Numbered from the stretch's first letter, positions 1 through 5,930 are shown. The stretch is 6,829 bases of DNA from Thermodesulfatator sp. (GCA_003978075.1 QOAM01000032.1:1-6829), one strand, 5' to 3'. Notes: generated from the letters alone by a model not told the origin. Made by a program: numbers and translations.

Positions 1-519
1 TCCCAGCTTCTTCACCCGTTCTTGGGGGGTAATGATCTCCGTGATGCGCACCCCGAAGCGCTCGTTGACCACCACCACCTCTCCCCGGGCCATCAGGCGT
101 CCGTTCACGTAGATCTCCACCGGCTCCCCGGCCATCTTGTTCAGCTCAATAATGGACCCCTGGGTAAGCTTCAGGAGGTCGTTCAGGATCATCTTGGTGC
201 GTCCGATCTCCACCGAGACCTCCAGCGGGATGTCCAGGATGAGTTCCAGATCCGGATGGGCTCCAGCGGAAGGGGTAGCCTCCTGGAACTCTTCCAGCTT
301 GGCCGGCTCGGCGGCTGGGGCCTCCTTCGGGGCTTCCTCCCCCTTTTCTCCGCCTTCCACCCCGGCCTCCTTCAGGGCCTCCTCCCACATGGCCATGAGA
401 TCTTCCTCGCCCCCGCCTGCTGCCGCGGACTCCTCGGCCTCTTCCGCAGGGGCCGCGGCCTCCTGCGTCGGCTCTTGGGCCTCTTCCGGCCTCTCCTTCT
501 CTTGCACCTCTTCGGCCAT
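1..519 (-). CDS. fliN: Flagellar motor switch protein FliN (3' end cut by window edge)
   Basis: FliN builds the lower C-ring of the flagellar motor switch with FliM and helps dock the export apparatus. The frame is open from the ATG at 519 to base 1, giving 173 residues with no stop. The last residues visible (ITPQERVKKLG) match the usual FliN C-terminus, so only one or a few codons are probably missing. The N-terminal 80 or so residues are Glu/Ala/Pro-rich and include DLMAMWEEALKEAG at about 41-53, resembling the short conserved N-terminal FliN motif. Residues about 92-167 form the SpoA domain, with LDIPLEVSVEIGRTKM, LTQGSIIELN, AGEPVEIYVNG and VNERFGVRITEIIT. The long acidic extension makes it larger than short FliN forms of roughly 130 residues. 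The start is set by a strong Shine-Dalgarno (GGGAGGGGG) just upstream. The start lies 14 bp after the fliM stop, so the two are co-transcribed. Confidence 0.95.
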   Translation of the reverse strand, partial: MAEEVQEKERPEEAQEPTQEAAAPAEEAEESAAAGGGEEDLMAMWEEALKEAGVEGGEKGEEAPKEAPAAEPAKLEEFQEATPSAGAHPDLELILDIPLEVSVEIGRTKMILNDLLKLTQGSIIELNKMAGEPVEIYVNGRLMARGEVVVVNERFGVRITEIITPQERVKKLG

Positions 520-533
520 CTCTACCCCCTCCC

Positions 534-1508
534 TTAGGCCTCCACCTTCACAAATTCCTTGACCCTTACCGCCTTGTATCCCTTAAAGACCCCGAGATCC
601 CCCAGGATTTTGGGCCGGCCTTCCACGGTAACCACCACCGGATCCTCCACTTTGCTCTCCAGCACCAGCACATCCCCCGGCTCCAGCGAAAGGAGGTCCC
701 GGATGCGCAGACGGGCCTGCCCCAGAAAGGCCCGCAGGGTGATCTCCGCGGAAAAAAGGATCTCTTCCAGCTGCTTGCGCCAATAAGGATCGGTGGCCTC
801 CTCCGTCTGATAGGGGGCGTAAAGCTTGCTCTTTACCGGCTGAAGCATCCCCAGGGAATAGCAGAAGACGATCCTGCCCTGAAGTCCCTCCACATCCACC
901 TCGAAGTTGCAGACCACCACGGTCTCTTCCGGCTGAAGAATCCGGGCAAACTGGGGATTGACCTCCCCTCGCACATACTTGGCCTTCACCGGCTGAATGC
1001 CCTTCCAGGCCCTCTCTAGCTCCTGAAAGATGTGCGTAACCACGCGCCGGATGAGACGTTGCTCTATGGGGGTAAATTCCCGCCCCTCCACCTTGATGAG
1101 TTTCCTTTCCCCGCCCCCGAGAAAACGCTCCACGAAGGCGAAGACCAGGGGGGCGTCGATGACCAGAAGGGCCTGGCCCCGCAAGGGCTCCAAACGGAAG
1201 ATGTGGATGGAAGTGGGGACAGGAATGCGGTTCAAGAAGTCCCGAAAACGCTCCATCTGGATGGGCGTAGCCGTCACCTCCACCATCTCCCGCAGGAGAG
1301 AAGAAAAACCCATGCGCATCCCCCGGGCCAGGTGCTCGTTGATCACCTCAAAGCCGGGGATCTTGATCCGGGTGGAGATGGCGTAGTTGCGGAAGTCAAA
1401 GGGCTTGACCCCCTCCACCTCTTGGGTCTCGGGGGTGAGATCCAGCTCCCCTCCGCTCATGCCCGCCAAAAGGGCGTCGATCTCCTCCTGGGAGAGGATC
1501 TTCTCCAT
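534..1508 (-). CDS. fliM: Flagellar motor switch protein FliM
   Basis: FliM is the C-ring switch protein that binds phospho-CheY and links FliG above to FliN below, setting rotation direction. The 324 residues are the normal length. The N-terminal CheY-P-binding peptide is clear (ILSQEEIDALL, residues 4-14). A CheC-like middle domain spans about 45-235, and a C-terminal SpoA domain about 250-320 pairs with FliN. The FliG-contact GGXG loop reads GGGE at 131-134, so the final Gly is Glu; the flanking KVEGREFTPIEQR is typical. The ATG lies 4 bases beyond the fliL stop, with a modest Shine-Dalgarno (GGTGGAG) inside the end of fliL, suggesting translational coupling. It is the middle gene of fliL-fliM-fliN. 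The family call is secure; the loop variant is the only oddity. Confidence 0.98.
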   Translation of the reverse strand: MEKILSQEEIDALLAGMSGGELDLTPETQEVEGVKPFDFRNYAISTRIKIPGFEVINEHLARGMRMGFSSLLREMVEVTATPIQMERFRDFLNRIPVPTSIHIFRLEPLRGQALLVIDAPLVFAFVERFLGGGERKLIKVEGREFTPIEQRLIRRVVTHIFQELERAWKGIQPVKAKYVRGEVNPQFARILQPEETVVVCNFEVDVEGLQGRIVFCYSLGMLQPVKSKLYAPYQTEEATDPYWRKQLEEILFSAEITLRAFLGQARLRIRDLLSLEPGDVLVLESKVEDPVVVTVEGRPKILGDLGVFKGYKAVRVKEFVKVEA

Positions 1509-1511
1509 GGC

Positions 1512-1988
1512 TTACTCCACCACAAACTGCACGAAATACACCCCGCGGATCTTGCCCGGGCCGAGGAGTTGATTGAGCTTATTCATGATCTCGAAGCGGA
1601 GTTCGGCCTTTCCCTCCGGGGCCAGGACCTCCTCCACAGTCTTGGAAGAAAGGATCATGATGATGGTGTCGTTGATCTGAGGAACGCGGTCGTTGGCCTC
1701 GTTTAAGGTCTGGTCGTCCTTGAGCTCCAAGGCAATTTTCACCCGCAGATACCTTCTCCCCGTAGGATCAGCCAGGTTGACCACAAAGGGATTGAGCTGC
1801 AAAAAGGGACCGGGCTTATTTTCTTCCTGAGAGGGCTGGGCCTTGGTCTCCTCCGGGGGAGGGGCCTTTTTGGCAAAGAGAAAGAAATAGGCCGCCGCCC
1901 CGGCCCCTACGAGAAGCACCAACCCCAGGATCAAAAAGATGAGGAGCTTGCCCTTGCCGCCCTTCTTTTCTTCCTTCTCCTCGGCCAT
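1512..1988 (-). CDS. fliL: Flagellar basal body-associated protein FliL
   Basis: FliL is an inner-membrane protein that surrounds the stator units and supports motor torque. The 158 residues show a charged cytoplasmic N-terminus (MAEEKEEKKGGKGK), one transmembrane helix at about 15-38, a Pro/Glu linker, and a periplasmic FliL domain from about residue 63. That domain includes FLQLNPFVVNLADPTGRRYL and a C-terminal ...RGVYFVQFVVE. I chose the ATG at 1988 rather than an in-frame ATG 30 bases upstream. A strong Shine-Dalgarno (GAGGAGGG) sits 4 bases before 1988, and the upstream ATG lies inside the predicted sigma-54 promoter and before its expected transcription start. It is the first gene of the fliL-fliM-fliN operon and ends 3 bp before fliM. 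Confidence 0.95.
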   Translation of the reverse strand: MAEEKEEKKGGKGKLLIFLILGLVLLVGAGAAAYFFLFAKKAPPPEETKAQPSQEENKPGPFLQLNPFVVNLADPTGRRYLRVKIALELKDDQTLNEANDRVPQINDTIIMILSSKTVEEVLAPEGKAELRFEIMNKLNQLLGPGKIRGVYFVQFVVE

Positions 1989-2013
1989 GATTCCCTCCTC
2001 GAGCCGGATTTTT

Positions 2014-2029
2014 CGCAATCATCATACCA
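2014..2029 (-). promoter_or_regulatory. Sigma-54 (-24/-12) promoter of the fliL-fliM-fliN operon
   Basis: On the minus strand the sequence TGGTATGATGATTGCG aligns with the sigma-54 consensus TGGCAYG-N4-TTGCW. The GG and GC are at the exact required spacing; the fourth base (T for C) and the last base (G for A/T) differ. The predicted start near 2003 would give a 5' leader of about 15 nt holding the fliL Shine-Dalgarno. Sigma-54 control of flagellar genes is well known in many bacteria. An overlapping TATGAT could act as a sigma-70 -10, but no -35 is visible at the right distance. Confidence 0.7.
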
Positions 2030-2096
2030 TTCCTTTCCCTCTCTCCCCGGAGGCCTTCTAACCCGCTTTTCTCTGCTTTTCCGGGGGAAGCCTTCG

Positions 2097-2591
2097 TCAA
2101 CCTCCTGACGGCAGATCGTCAAAAAACACCCCTTCCAGAGCAAGGAGGCGAAGTTTCCGGGCAAGGCCCGCGGAAAAACCCCCGGGGCCCCGAATCCCCA
2201 CCACCCGGTGGCAGGGGAAAAAGAGGGGAAGGGGATTTCCTTTCAGGGCCTGTCCCACAGCCCGGGCCGCCTTGGGGTGCCCTACCCTTTGGGCCAGCCA
2301 CCCGTAGGTACGCACCTCTCCCCGAGGGATCTCTCGCAAGCTCTCCAGCACCCGCCGCCTGAAGGGAGAAACCTCCAGACTCCAGGGCCAGTCCGGATAA
2401 TCTTTCTCTCCCCGGAGATAGGCCTCAATCTCCCGGCCGAGACCTTCCTGGATCTCCTGCGGAACCCTGGGAAGTCTCTCCCAGCCCTCCAAGGGATCAA
2501 AGCTCACCCGGACCAGGCGTTCCCCCTGGAGAACAAAATAGAGCCTTCCCTCCAAAAAAGGCCAACTTGCCCTCCCCCGTTCCTCGGACAT
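2097..2591 (-). CDS. ogt: Methylated-DNA--protein-cysteine methyltransferase (MGMT/Ogt type)
   Basis: This protein repairs O6-alkylguanine (and O4-alkylthymine) in DNA by moving the alkyl group irreversibly to its own cysteine. The 164 residues match the stand-alone Ogt/MGMT length, with no Ada regulatory domain. The N-terminal domain is poorly conserved (about 1-72). The DNA-binding and catalytic domain runs from FRRRVLESLREIPRGEVRTYG to the end. The active site is PCHRVV with Cys127; the helix-turn-helix arginine finger is probably Arg110 in AARAVGQAL; Asn119 and Tyr96 are also in conserved places; the GGFSAGLARK loop follows. The active motif is preceded by LPLFF where LPIII is common, a mild change. 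The ATG at 2591 has no obvious Shine-Dalgarno upstream (AT-rich TTTATCTTTAAATT), so a near-leaderless message is possible. It is divergent from the macrodomain gene and lies 108 bp upstream of fliL on the same strand. Confidence 0.93.
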   Translation of the reverse strand: MSEERGRASWPFLEGRLYFVLQGERLVRVSFDPLEGWERLPRVPQEIQEGLGREIEAYLRGEKDYPDWPWSLEVSPFRRRVLESLREIPRGEVRTYGWLAQRVGHPKAARAVGQALKGNPLPLFFPCHRVVGIRGPGGFSAGLARKLRLLALEGVFFDDLPSGG

Positions 2592-2594
2592 AAT
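2567..2594 (+). promoter_or_regulatory. Candidate sigma-70 promoter of the macrodomain gene
   Basis: TTGCCC (2567-2572), a 16-bp spacer and CATAAT (2589-2594) resemble -35 and -10 boxes. Transcription would start near 2601, leaving a leader of about 25 nt with the strong GAGGAGGG ribosome site. The -10 box overlaps the start codon of the divergent alkyltransferase gene, so the two promoters may interfere. The call rests on pattern only. Confidence 0.45.
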
Positions 2595-2625
2595 TTAAAG
2601 ATAAATTCCCGAGAGGAGGGAGAAA

Positions 2626-3192
2626 ATGGCCCTTAAAGTGAAGATAGAGGGGAAGACCCTGGAGGTGGTCCAGGGTGACCTCACTGAACAAGACACCGAG
2701 GCCATCGTGAACGCGGCCAACGAACGCCTTATCCCCGGAGGAGGAGTAGACGGGGCCATCCACCGCAAGGGTGGGCCTTCCATTGCGGAGGAGGCCCGCA
2801 AGATCGGCCACTGTCCCACGGGCTCCGCGGTGGTCACCGGGGCCGGGCGCCTCAAGGCCCGTTATGTGATCCACGCCGTAGGACCGGTTTACAAGGACGG
2901 GCGCAGCGGGGAGGCCGAGCTCCTGGCCAGCGCCTATCGAGAGTCCCTTAAGCGGGCCACGGAACTAGGGCTCTCCTCCGTAGCCTTTCCCTCCCTTTCC
3001 ACCGGGGCCTACGGTTATCCCCTGGAGGAGGCCGCTCCGGTGGCCCTCTCTACCATTCTGGACTACCTTCAAGAACACGACAGGCCCTCCCTGGTGCGCA
3101 TGGTCCTTTGGGGGGAAAAGGCCTACCGCACTTACGCCGAGGCCCTCAAGAGGCTGGCTCAGGAAAGGGGACTCTCCCTGGAAGGGGACTAA
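2626..3192 (+). CDS. Macrodomain protein (ADP-ribose/O-acetyl-ADP-ribose binding, probable hydrolase)
   Basis: Macrodomains bind ADP-ribose. Many bacterial members of the MacroD/YmdB and AF1521-like groups hydrolyse O-acetyl-ADP-ribose or remove ADP-ribose from proteins. This 188-residue protein is essentially one macrodomain. It has VVQGDLTEQDTEAIVNAAN (residues 14-32), the ligand loop GGGVDGAIHRKGG (38-50), GHCPTGSAVVTGAG (61-74), YVIHAVGP (80-87) and the phosphate loop PSLSTGAYGYP (122-132). Asn29, Asn32 and Asp42 sit where ligand-binding residues are expected, so activity is likely. A Shine-Dalgarno GAGGAGGG lies 5 bases upstream of the ATG. It is the only plus-strand gene here. It is divergent from the alkyltransferase with a 34-bp gap, and its stop codon overlaps that of the convergent J-domain gene. 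The true substrate cannot be told from sequence. Confidence 0.92.
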   Translation: MALKVKIEGKTLEVVQGDLTEQDTEAIVNAANERLIPGGGVDGAIHRKGGPSIAEEARKIGHCPTGSAVVTGAGRLKARYVIHAVGPVYKDGRSGEAELLASAYRESLKRATELGLSSVAFPSLSTGAYGYPLEEAAPVALSTILDYLQEHDRPSLVRMVLWGEKAYRTYAEALKRLAQERGLSLEGD

Positions 3193-4172
3193 AGGCGGCG
3201 CTGGTAGCCCAGGGCCTCCATGAGCTCCTCAAAGATGGCCCGAAGCTCGACAAAGGCCTCCTTGTCCCCTCCCCGGTCGGGGTGGAGGACCTTGGCCCGC
3301 TCTCGAAAGAGCTTGAGGAGTTCTTTGCGGGAAAGGCGGGAGAGGGCTTCAGGGGAGAGGCCGAAGTAACGGGCCGCCCGCTCCAGGGTCTCCTTGCGGG
3401 CCCAATGTGTAGCCCGGCGCTCCTCAAACATCCGCCGGGTCCCTTCAGTGGTATCAAAGTAAAGGATCACGTAACGGGAAAGGTACTCCCGCAGGACCTC
3501 CTCCTCGGAAAGACCCATACGAAAGGCCTCGTCTTGGGCCACCCGGCAGACCGCAGAAAGAAAGGCCTCATCCAGCTCCTGCTGAAGCCGGGCCTCCGGG
3601 ACAAAACGGGTGAGACGTCCGGGGAAATAGTCCCAAAGGGCAAAGGCCGCATAGATGTAAGAGACCACCTCTCGGGGACGCAAACGGTCCTCCAGCTCCC
3701 AGAGGAACTGCTCGATTTCGTCCCGGCTTTTGTCCCTCAAACGGTTGAGAAACCAGAGCGGACGACCGAGCATCCGGGGGCTGAACCCCCCCAGCTTGAG
3801 AAAGACCAGGCGCCTCTTATCAAACGGATGATAGGTTTCCTGGAGCCGCATCTGCTCCTTGCGCGAGGGCCGCGGGGCCCTCTTTTCCGAACGGGTAATA
3901 TAGGGCCAGAGTCTTTCCCGGATCTCCGGCCGCACAAAGCGCAGAAAGAGCCGCTCAAGCTCCCATTGATCCGTCTCCACCCCCTGCTCCCGAAGTTCCT
4001 CCTCCAGCTCCGGATCCACATAGAAGCTCACCCCTCCCGGGTAACGGATAAAGTCCCCGGGGTCCTCTCCCAGGTCAAAAAGATCCCTTGCGCGCCAGAA
4101 AGGCCCCTGCTTTTCGGAGACCCGAAGGTAATACCGAAAACCGCCGCGGCTGCGCTTACGAGCTAAATACAC
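3189..4172 (-). CDS. Uncharacterised protein with C-terminal J domain (DnaJ-like)
   Basis: J domains stimulate the ATPase of Hsp70 (DnaK) through an HPD tripeptide. Here the J domain is at the C-terminus: a first helix at about 262-272, a basic second helix SRKELLKLFRERAKVL (281-296), HPD at 297-299 in HPDRGGDKEAF, and a third helix to about 320. The remaining 255 or so residues match no family I can name with certainty. They begin with MYLARKR, then ARDLFDLGEDPGDFIRYPGG (28-47) and YVDPELEEEL, followed by a long, probably helical, Arg/Glu-rich region. I recall similar proteins in other Desulfobacterota, annotated only as J-domain proteins. No signal peptide or membrane helix is seen, so it is probably cytosolic. 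The start is a GTG with no visible Shine-Dalgarno, just after a GC-rich hairpin; no other start exists nearby in frame. Its TAG overlaps the convergent macrodomain stop. Confidence 0.9.
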   Translation of the reverse strand: MYLARKRSRGGFRYYLRVSEKQGPFWRARDLFDLGEDPGDFIRYPGGVSFYVDPELEEELREQGVETDQWELERLFLRFVRPEIRERLWPYITRSEKRAPRPSRKEQMRLQETYHPFDKRRLVFLKLGGFSPRMLGRPLWFLNRLRDKSRDEIEQFLWELEDRLRPREVVSYIYAAFALWDYFPGRLTRFVPEARLQQELDEAFLSAVCRVAQDEAFRMGLSEEEVLREYLSRYVILYFDTTEGTRRMFEERRATHWARKETLERAARYFGLSPEALSRLSRKELLKLFRERAKVLHPDRGGDKEAFVELRAIFEELMEALGYQRRL

Positions 4173-4173
4173 G

Positions 4174-4208
4174 GAAAAGAGCGGGGGGCCGAGCCCCCCG
4201 AAGTTTTC
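4174..4208 (-). terminator. Hairpin terminator after the ferredoxin gene
   Basis: A perfect 8-bp GC stem (CGGGGGGC/GCCCCCCG, 4182-4189 and 4193-4200) with a 3-nt loop lies 13 bp after the ferredoxin stop. On the minus strand it is preceded by GAAAA and followed by CTCTTTTCC, so the outer AT arms can also pair. The T-tract is short and broken, so termination may be partial. The structure ends only a few bases before the GTG of the J-domain gene. Confidence 0.65.
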
Positions 4209-4213
4209 AAAAA

Positions 4214-4402
4214 TTAGACCTCCTGGACCGTAATGGAACCCGTGGGGCAGACCTCCACACAGGTCTCACAGCCCAGGCAATCCTCCGGACGGGCCACTAC
4301 GGGCTTGCCGTCCTCGCCCTCGTCGTAGACCTGCGCCGGGCAAGCGTTGATGCACTCCTGATCGGCCTGGCAGGTGTCATAGTTGATCGTGATCTCGAAC
4401 AT
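4214..4402 (-). CDS. Two-cluster [4Fe-4S]-type ferredoxin with Asp in cluster I motif
   Basis: This small electron carrier has 62 residues, the usual length of a clostridial-type ferredoxin. The second motif is canonical: C42-x2-C45-x2-C48-x3-C52-P. The first is C11-x2-D14-x2-C17-x3-C21-P, with Asp where the second cysteine should be. Cluster I would use C11, D14, C17 and C52; cluster II would use C42, C45, C48 and C21. The same substitution is known in Pyrococcus furiosus ferredoxin and Desulfovibrio africanus ferredoxin III, where the cluster interconverts between [3Fe-4S] and [4Fe-4S] and can take up other metals. The spacer between motifs is acidic (YDEGEDGKP). The start has a strong Shine-Dalgarno (AAAGGAGGG). 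It follows the CbiA-type gene by 13 bp and is surely co-transcribed, suggesting it serves the same pathway or the sulfite-reduction machinery. Confidence 0.95.
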   Translation of the reverse strand: MFEITINYDTCQADQECINACPAQVYDEGEDGKPVVARPEDCLGCETCVEVCPTGSITVQEV

Positions 4403-4415
4403 AGCTCCCTCCTTT

Positions 4416-5855
4416 TTAGATTTTTAAGTGATTTTTGGCCATCCCCCTCTCTAGAGAGAGGGATTTACCCCACACCTTCCTTTCCTCAAGGCTCTCCAAG
4501 GCCCGAAGCCAGCCCTCCAGCCAGGCCGGACTACTGGCCGCATGGACATGAGTATAGGTACCCAAGGCCCTCCTGTAAAGGATCCCGTCGCGCCGACCGT
4601 CAAAGCCGTAGCCCCGTTCCACCTCCAGGACAAATTGAGGCCCCTCGTCCACCCTGGTGGGGACCGAATAGTGGAACTCGTGCCCCTGAAGGAGGAGCCC
4701 CTGCGGGTAATAGGGATTAGGCTCCCGGACCCTCACCAGGGTATAACCGTGTCCTGCCGGTCTTTCCCGCACCTCAAAATCTACCGGAAAGACTCCACAC
4801 ATGGGATAAGCCCGTCCCTTCCAGGCCAGAGTCCGCCCCAGATAGAGGATGCCCCCGCATTCCGCATAAAGAGGAAGCCCGGCCTCAGCGGCCTCCCGCA
4901 CATCCTTCATCAGAGAACGATTCTCGGAAAGGGCCTCGGCCTGGGTCTCGGGAAAGCCCCCTCCCAGATAAAGGGCCGAGACCAGAGGCAAGCGTCCCTG
5001 CCGCAAGGCATCAATAAAGACCAACTCCGCCCCAGCCAGGGCCAGGACTTCTAGGTTCTCCGGATAGTAAAACTGGAAGGCCTCGTCCCGAAAGACCCCG
5101 ATCCGGATCCCTGAAAGCCATCCCCCCTTGAGAAAGAGCGGCTCCTCCGGCACCTCAAGGGGGGGCACCCTGCGGGCCACCTCCATTATCCGGTCCACAT
5201 CTACCCCTGCTAGGGCCTTCTCCAAGGTCTCAAAGAGCCGTTCCTCCACCCCATATTCTTGCCAGGGGACCAAACCTAGATGCCTTTCTGGAAAGGGGAT
5301 GCGGAGCCGGGGAACCGCCCCCAAGACCGGCACCCCGGTGTAGTGCTCGATCACGCGGGTGATGATATTTTCGTGTCGGGCCCGGGCCACCCGATTGAGG
5401 ACCACCCCGGCCAGAGACACCTCCGGATCAAACACCTGAAAACCGCGCACCACCGCCGCCAGAGTCCGAGTAACCTTGGTGCAGTCTAAGACCAGGATTA
5501 CCGGAGCCTCCAAAAGGCGGGCCAGACGGGCCGTGGAACAGGTCCCTTCGAGATCCACCCCGTCGAAAAGGCCCCGATTCCCCTCGATTAGCGCCAGATC
5601 CGCCCCGGAAGCCCCCAGACGAAAGACCTTGAGAAGCGCCTCTCGATCCATAAGAAAAGGATCTAGATTACGACAGGGCCTCTGCGCGGCCCGAGAGAGC
5701 CATCCGGCGTCAATGTAGTCCGGACCCTTTTTGAAAGGGGCCACCCGCCAGCCTTCCTGCAGCAGCCGGCGCACCAGGGCCAACGTAAAAAGGGTCTTCC
5801 CCGCTCCTCCGCGCTGGGCCGCCACCACTATCCGCGGTAAAGACCAGCTTCCCAT
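4416..5855 (-). CDS. cbiA: Cobyrinate a,c-diamide synthase family amidase (CbiA/CobB; probable siroheme amidase DsrN)
   Basis: The family uses ATP and glutamine to amidate the a and c acetate side chains of cobyrinate or hydrogenobyrinate. DsrN, a sulfur-metabolism member, amidates siroheme for dissimilatory sulfite reductase. The 479 residues are full length. The N-terminal dethiobiotin-synthetase-like ATPase has a Walker A RGGAGKT (15-21), KKGPDYID (42-49), CRNLDPFLM (61-69) and EGNRGLFDG (91-99). The C-terminal class I glutamine amidotransferase domain (from about 250) has the nucleophile Cys333 in YAECGG, GHEFHYS (391-397) and THVH (435-438), which should supply the catalytic His. All key residues are present. 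The neighbouring DsrP-like gene and the ferredoxin favour DsrN; the order dsrP-dsrN is known in Allochromatium. A cobalamin role cannot be excluded, as no other cob/cbi gene is in view. The ATG has only a weak AGGG upstream. A hairpin (stem 4445-4451/4456-4462) lies in the 3' end of the gene. Confidence 0.92.
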   Translation of the reverse strand: MGSWSLPRIVVAAQRGGAGKTLFTLALVRRLLQEGWRVAPFKKGPDYIDAGWLSRAAQRPCRNLDPFLMDREALLKVFRLGASGADLALIEGNRGLFDGVDLEGTCSTARLARLLEAPVILVLDCTKVTRTLAAVVRGFQVFDPEVSLAGVVLNRVARARHENIITRVIEHYTGVPVLGAVPRLRIPFPERHLGLVPWQEYGVEERLFETLEKALAGVDVDRIMEVARRVPPLEVPEEPLFLKGGWLSGIRIGVFRDEAFQFYYPENLEVLALAGAELVFIDALRQGRLPLVSALYLGGGFPETQAEALSENRSLMKDVREAAEAGLPLYAECGGILYLGRTLAWKGRAYPMCGVFPVDFEVRERPAGHGYTLVRVREPNPYYPQGLLLQGHEFHYSVPTRVDEGPQFVLEVERGYGFDGRRDGILYRRALGTYTHVHAASSPAWLEGWLRALESLEERKVWGKSLSLERGMAKNHLKI

Positions 5856-5865
5856 GACCCTATGG

Positions 5866-5894
5866 AGTTTAGCCCCTCTTTTCTAGATTGGCAA
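5866..5894 (-). promoter_or_regulatory. Candidate sigma-70 promoter of the cbiA-ferredoxin operon
   Basis: On the minus strand TTGCCA (5889-5894), a 17-bp spacer and TAAACT (5866-5871) match the -35 and -10 boxes at 5/6 and 4/6. The predicted start would be about 4 nt before the ATG at 5855, so the message would be almost leaderless, consistent with the weak Shine-Dalgarno. The -35 box overlaps the T-tract end of the upstream terminator. No cobalamin riboswitch fits in this short gap. Confidence 0.5.
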
Positions 5895-5930
5895 AAAGAA
5901 AAAAGCCCGGAGATCCTTAATCTCCGGGCT
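5893..5930 (-). terminator. Strong intrinsic terminator after the dsrP-orphan transcript
   Basis: Perfect 11-bp inverted repeat AGCCCGGAGAT/ATCTCCGGGCT (5904-5914 and 5920-5930) with a 5-nt loop. Read on the minus strand it is followed by TTTTTTCTTTTT, a textbook rho-independent terminator. It ends transcription coming from the DsrP-like gene and the secreted orphan. A CTTTTTG on its other side gives little support for termination on the plus strand. Confidence 0.93.

Noticed and set aside
22..562. Two long plus-strand open frames opposite fliN
   Set aside because: They are antisense shadows of the GC-rich Glu/Ala-rich fliN gene; they have no known family, and the FliN frame gives a clear SpoA domain.
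1030..1706. Plus-strand open frames across fliM and fliL
   Set aside because: They are antisense to two confidently identified flagellar genes and carry no domain signal.
1989..2018. Ten-residue N-terminal extension of FliL (MRKIRLEEGI)
   Set aside because: It begins inside the sigma-54 promoter, upstream of the predicted transcript start, while the inner ATG has a strong ribosome site.
3108..4166. A 352-codon plus-strand open frame opposite the J-domain gene
   Set aside because: It has no recognisable domain and Pro/Leu/Lys-rich translation typical of an antisense frame. The minus frame has an HPD J domain and a family-like N-terminus.
5856..5930. Cobalamin riboswitch upstream of the CbiA-type gene
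   Set aside because: The gap is too short and holds only a terminator hairpin and a promoter; no B12-box-like sequence is visible.
5904..5930. Mobile-element end or attachment site at the 11-bp inverted repeat
   Set aside because: The repeat with its 5-nt loop and T-tract is fully explained as an intrinsic terminator, and no matching repeat occurs on the far side of the AT-rich island.
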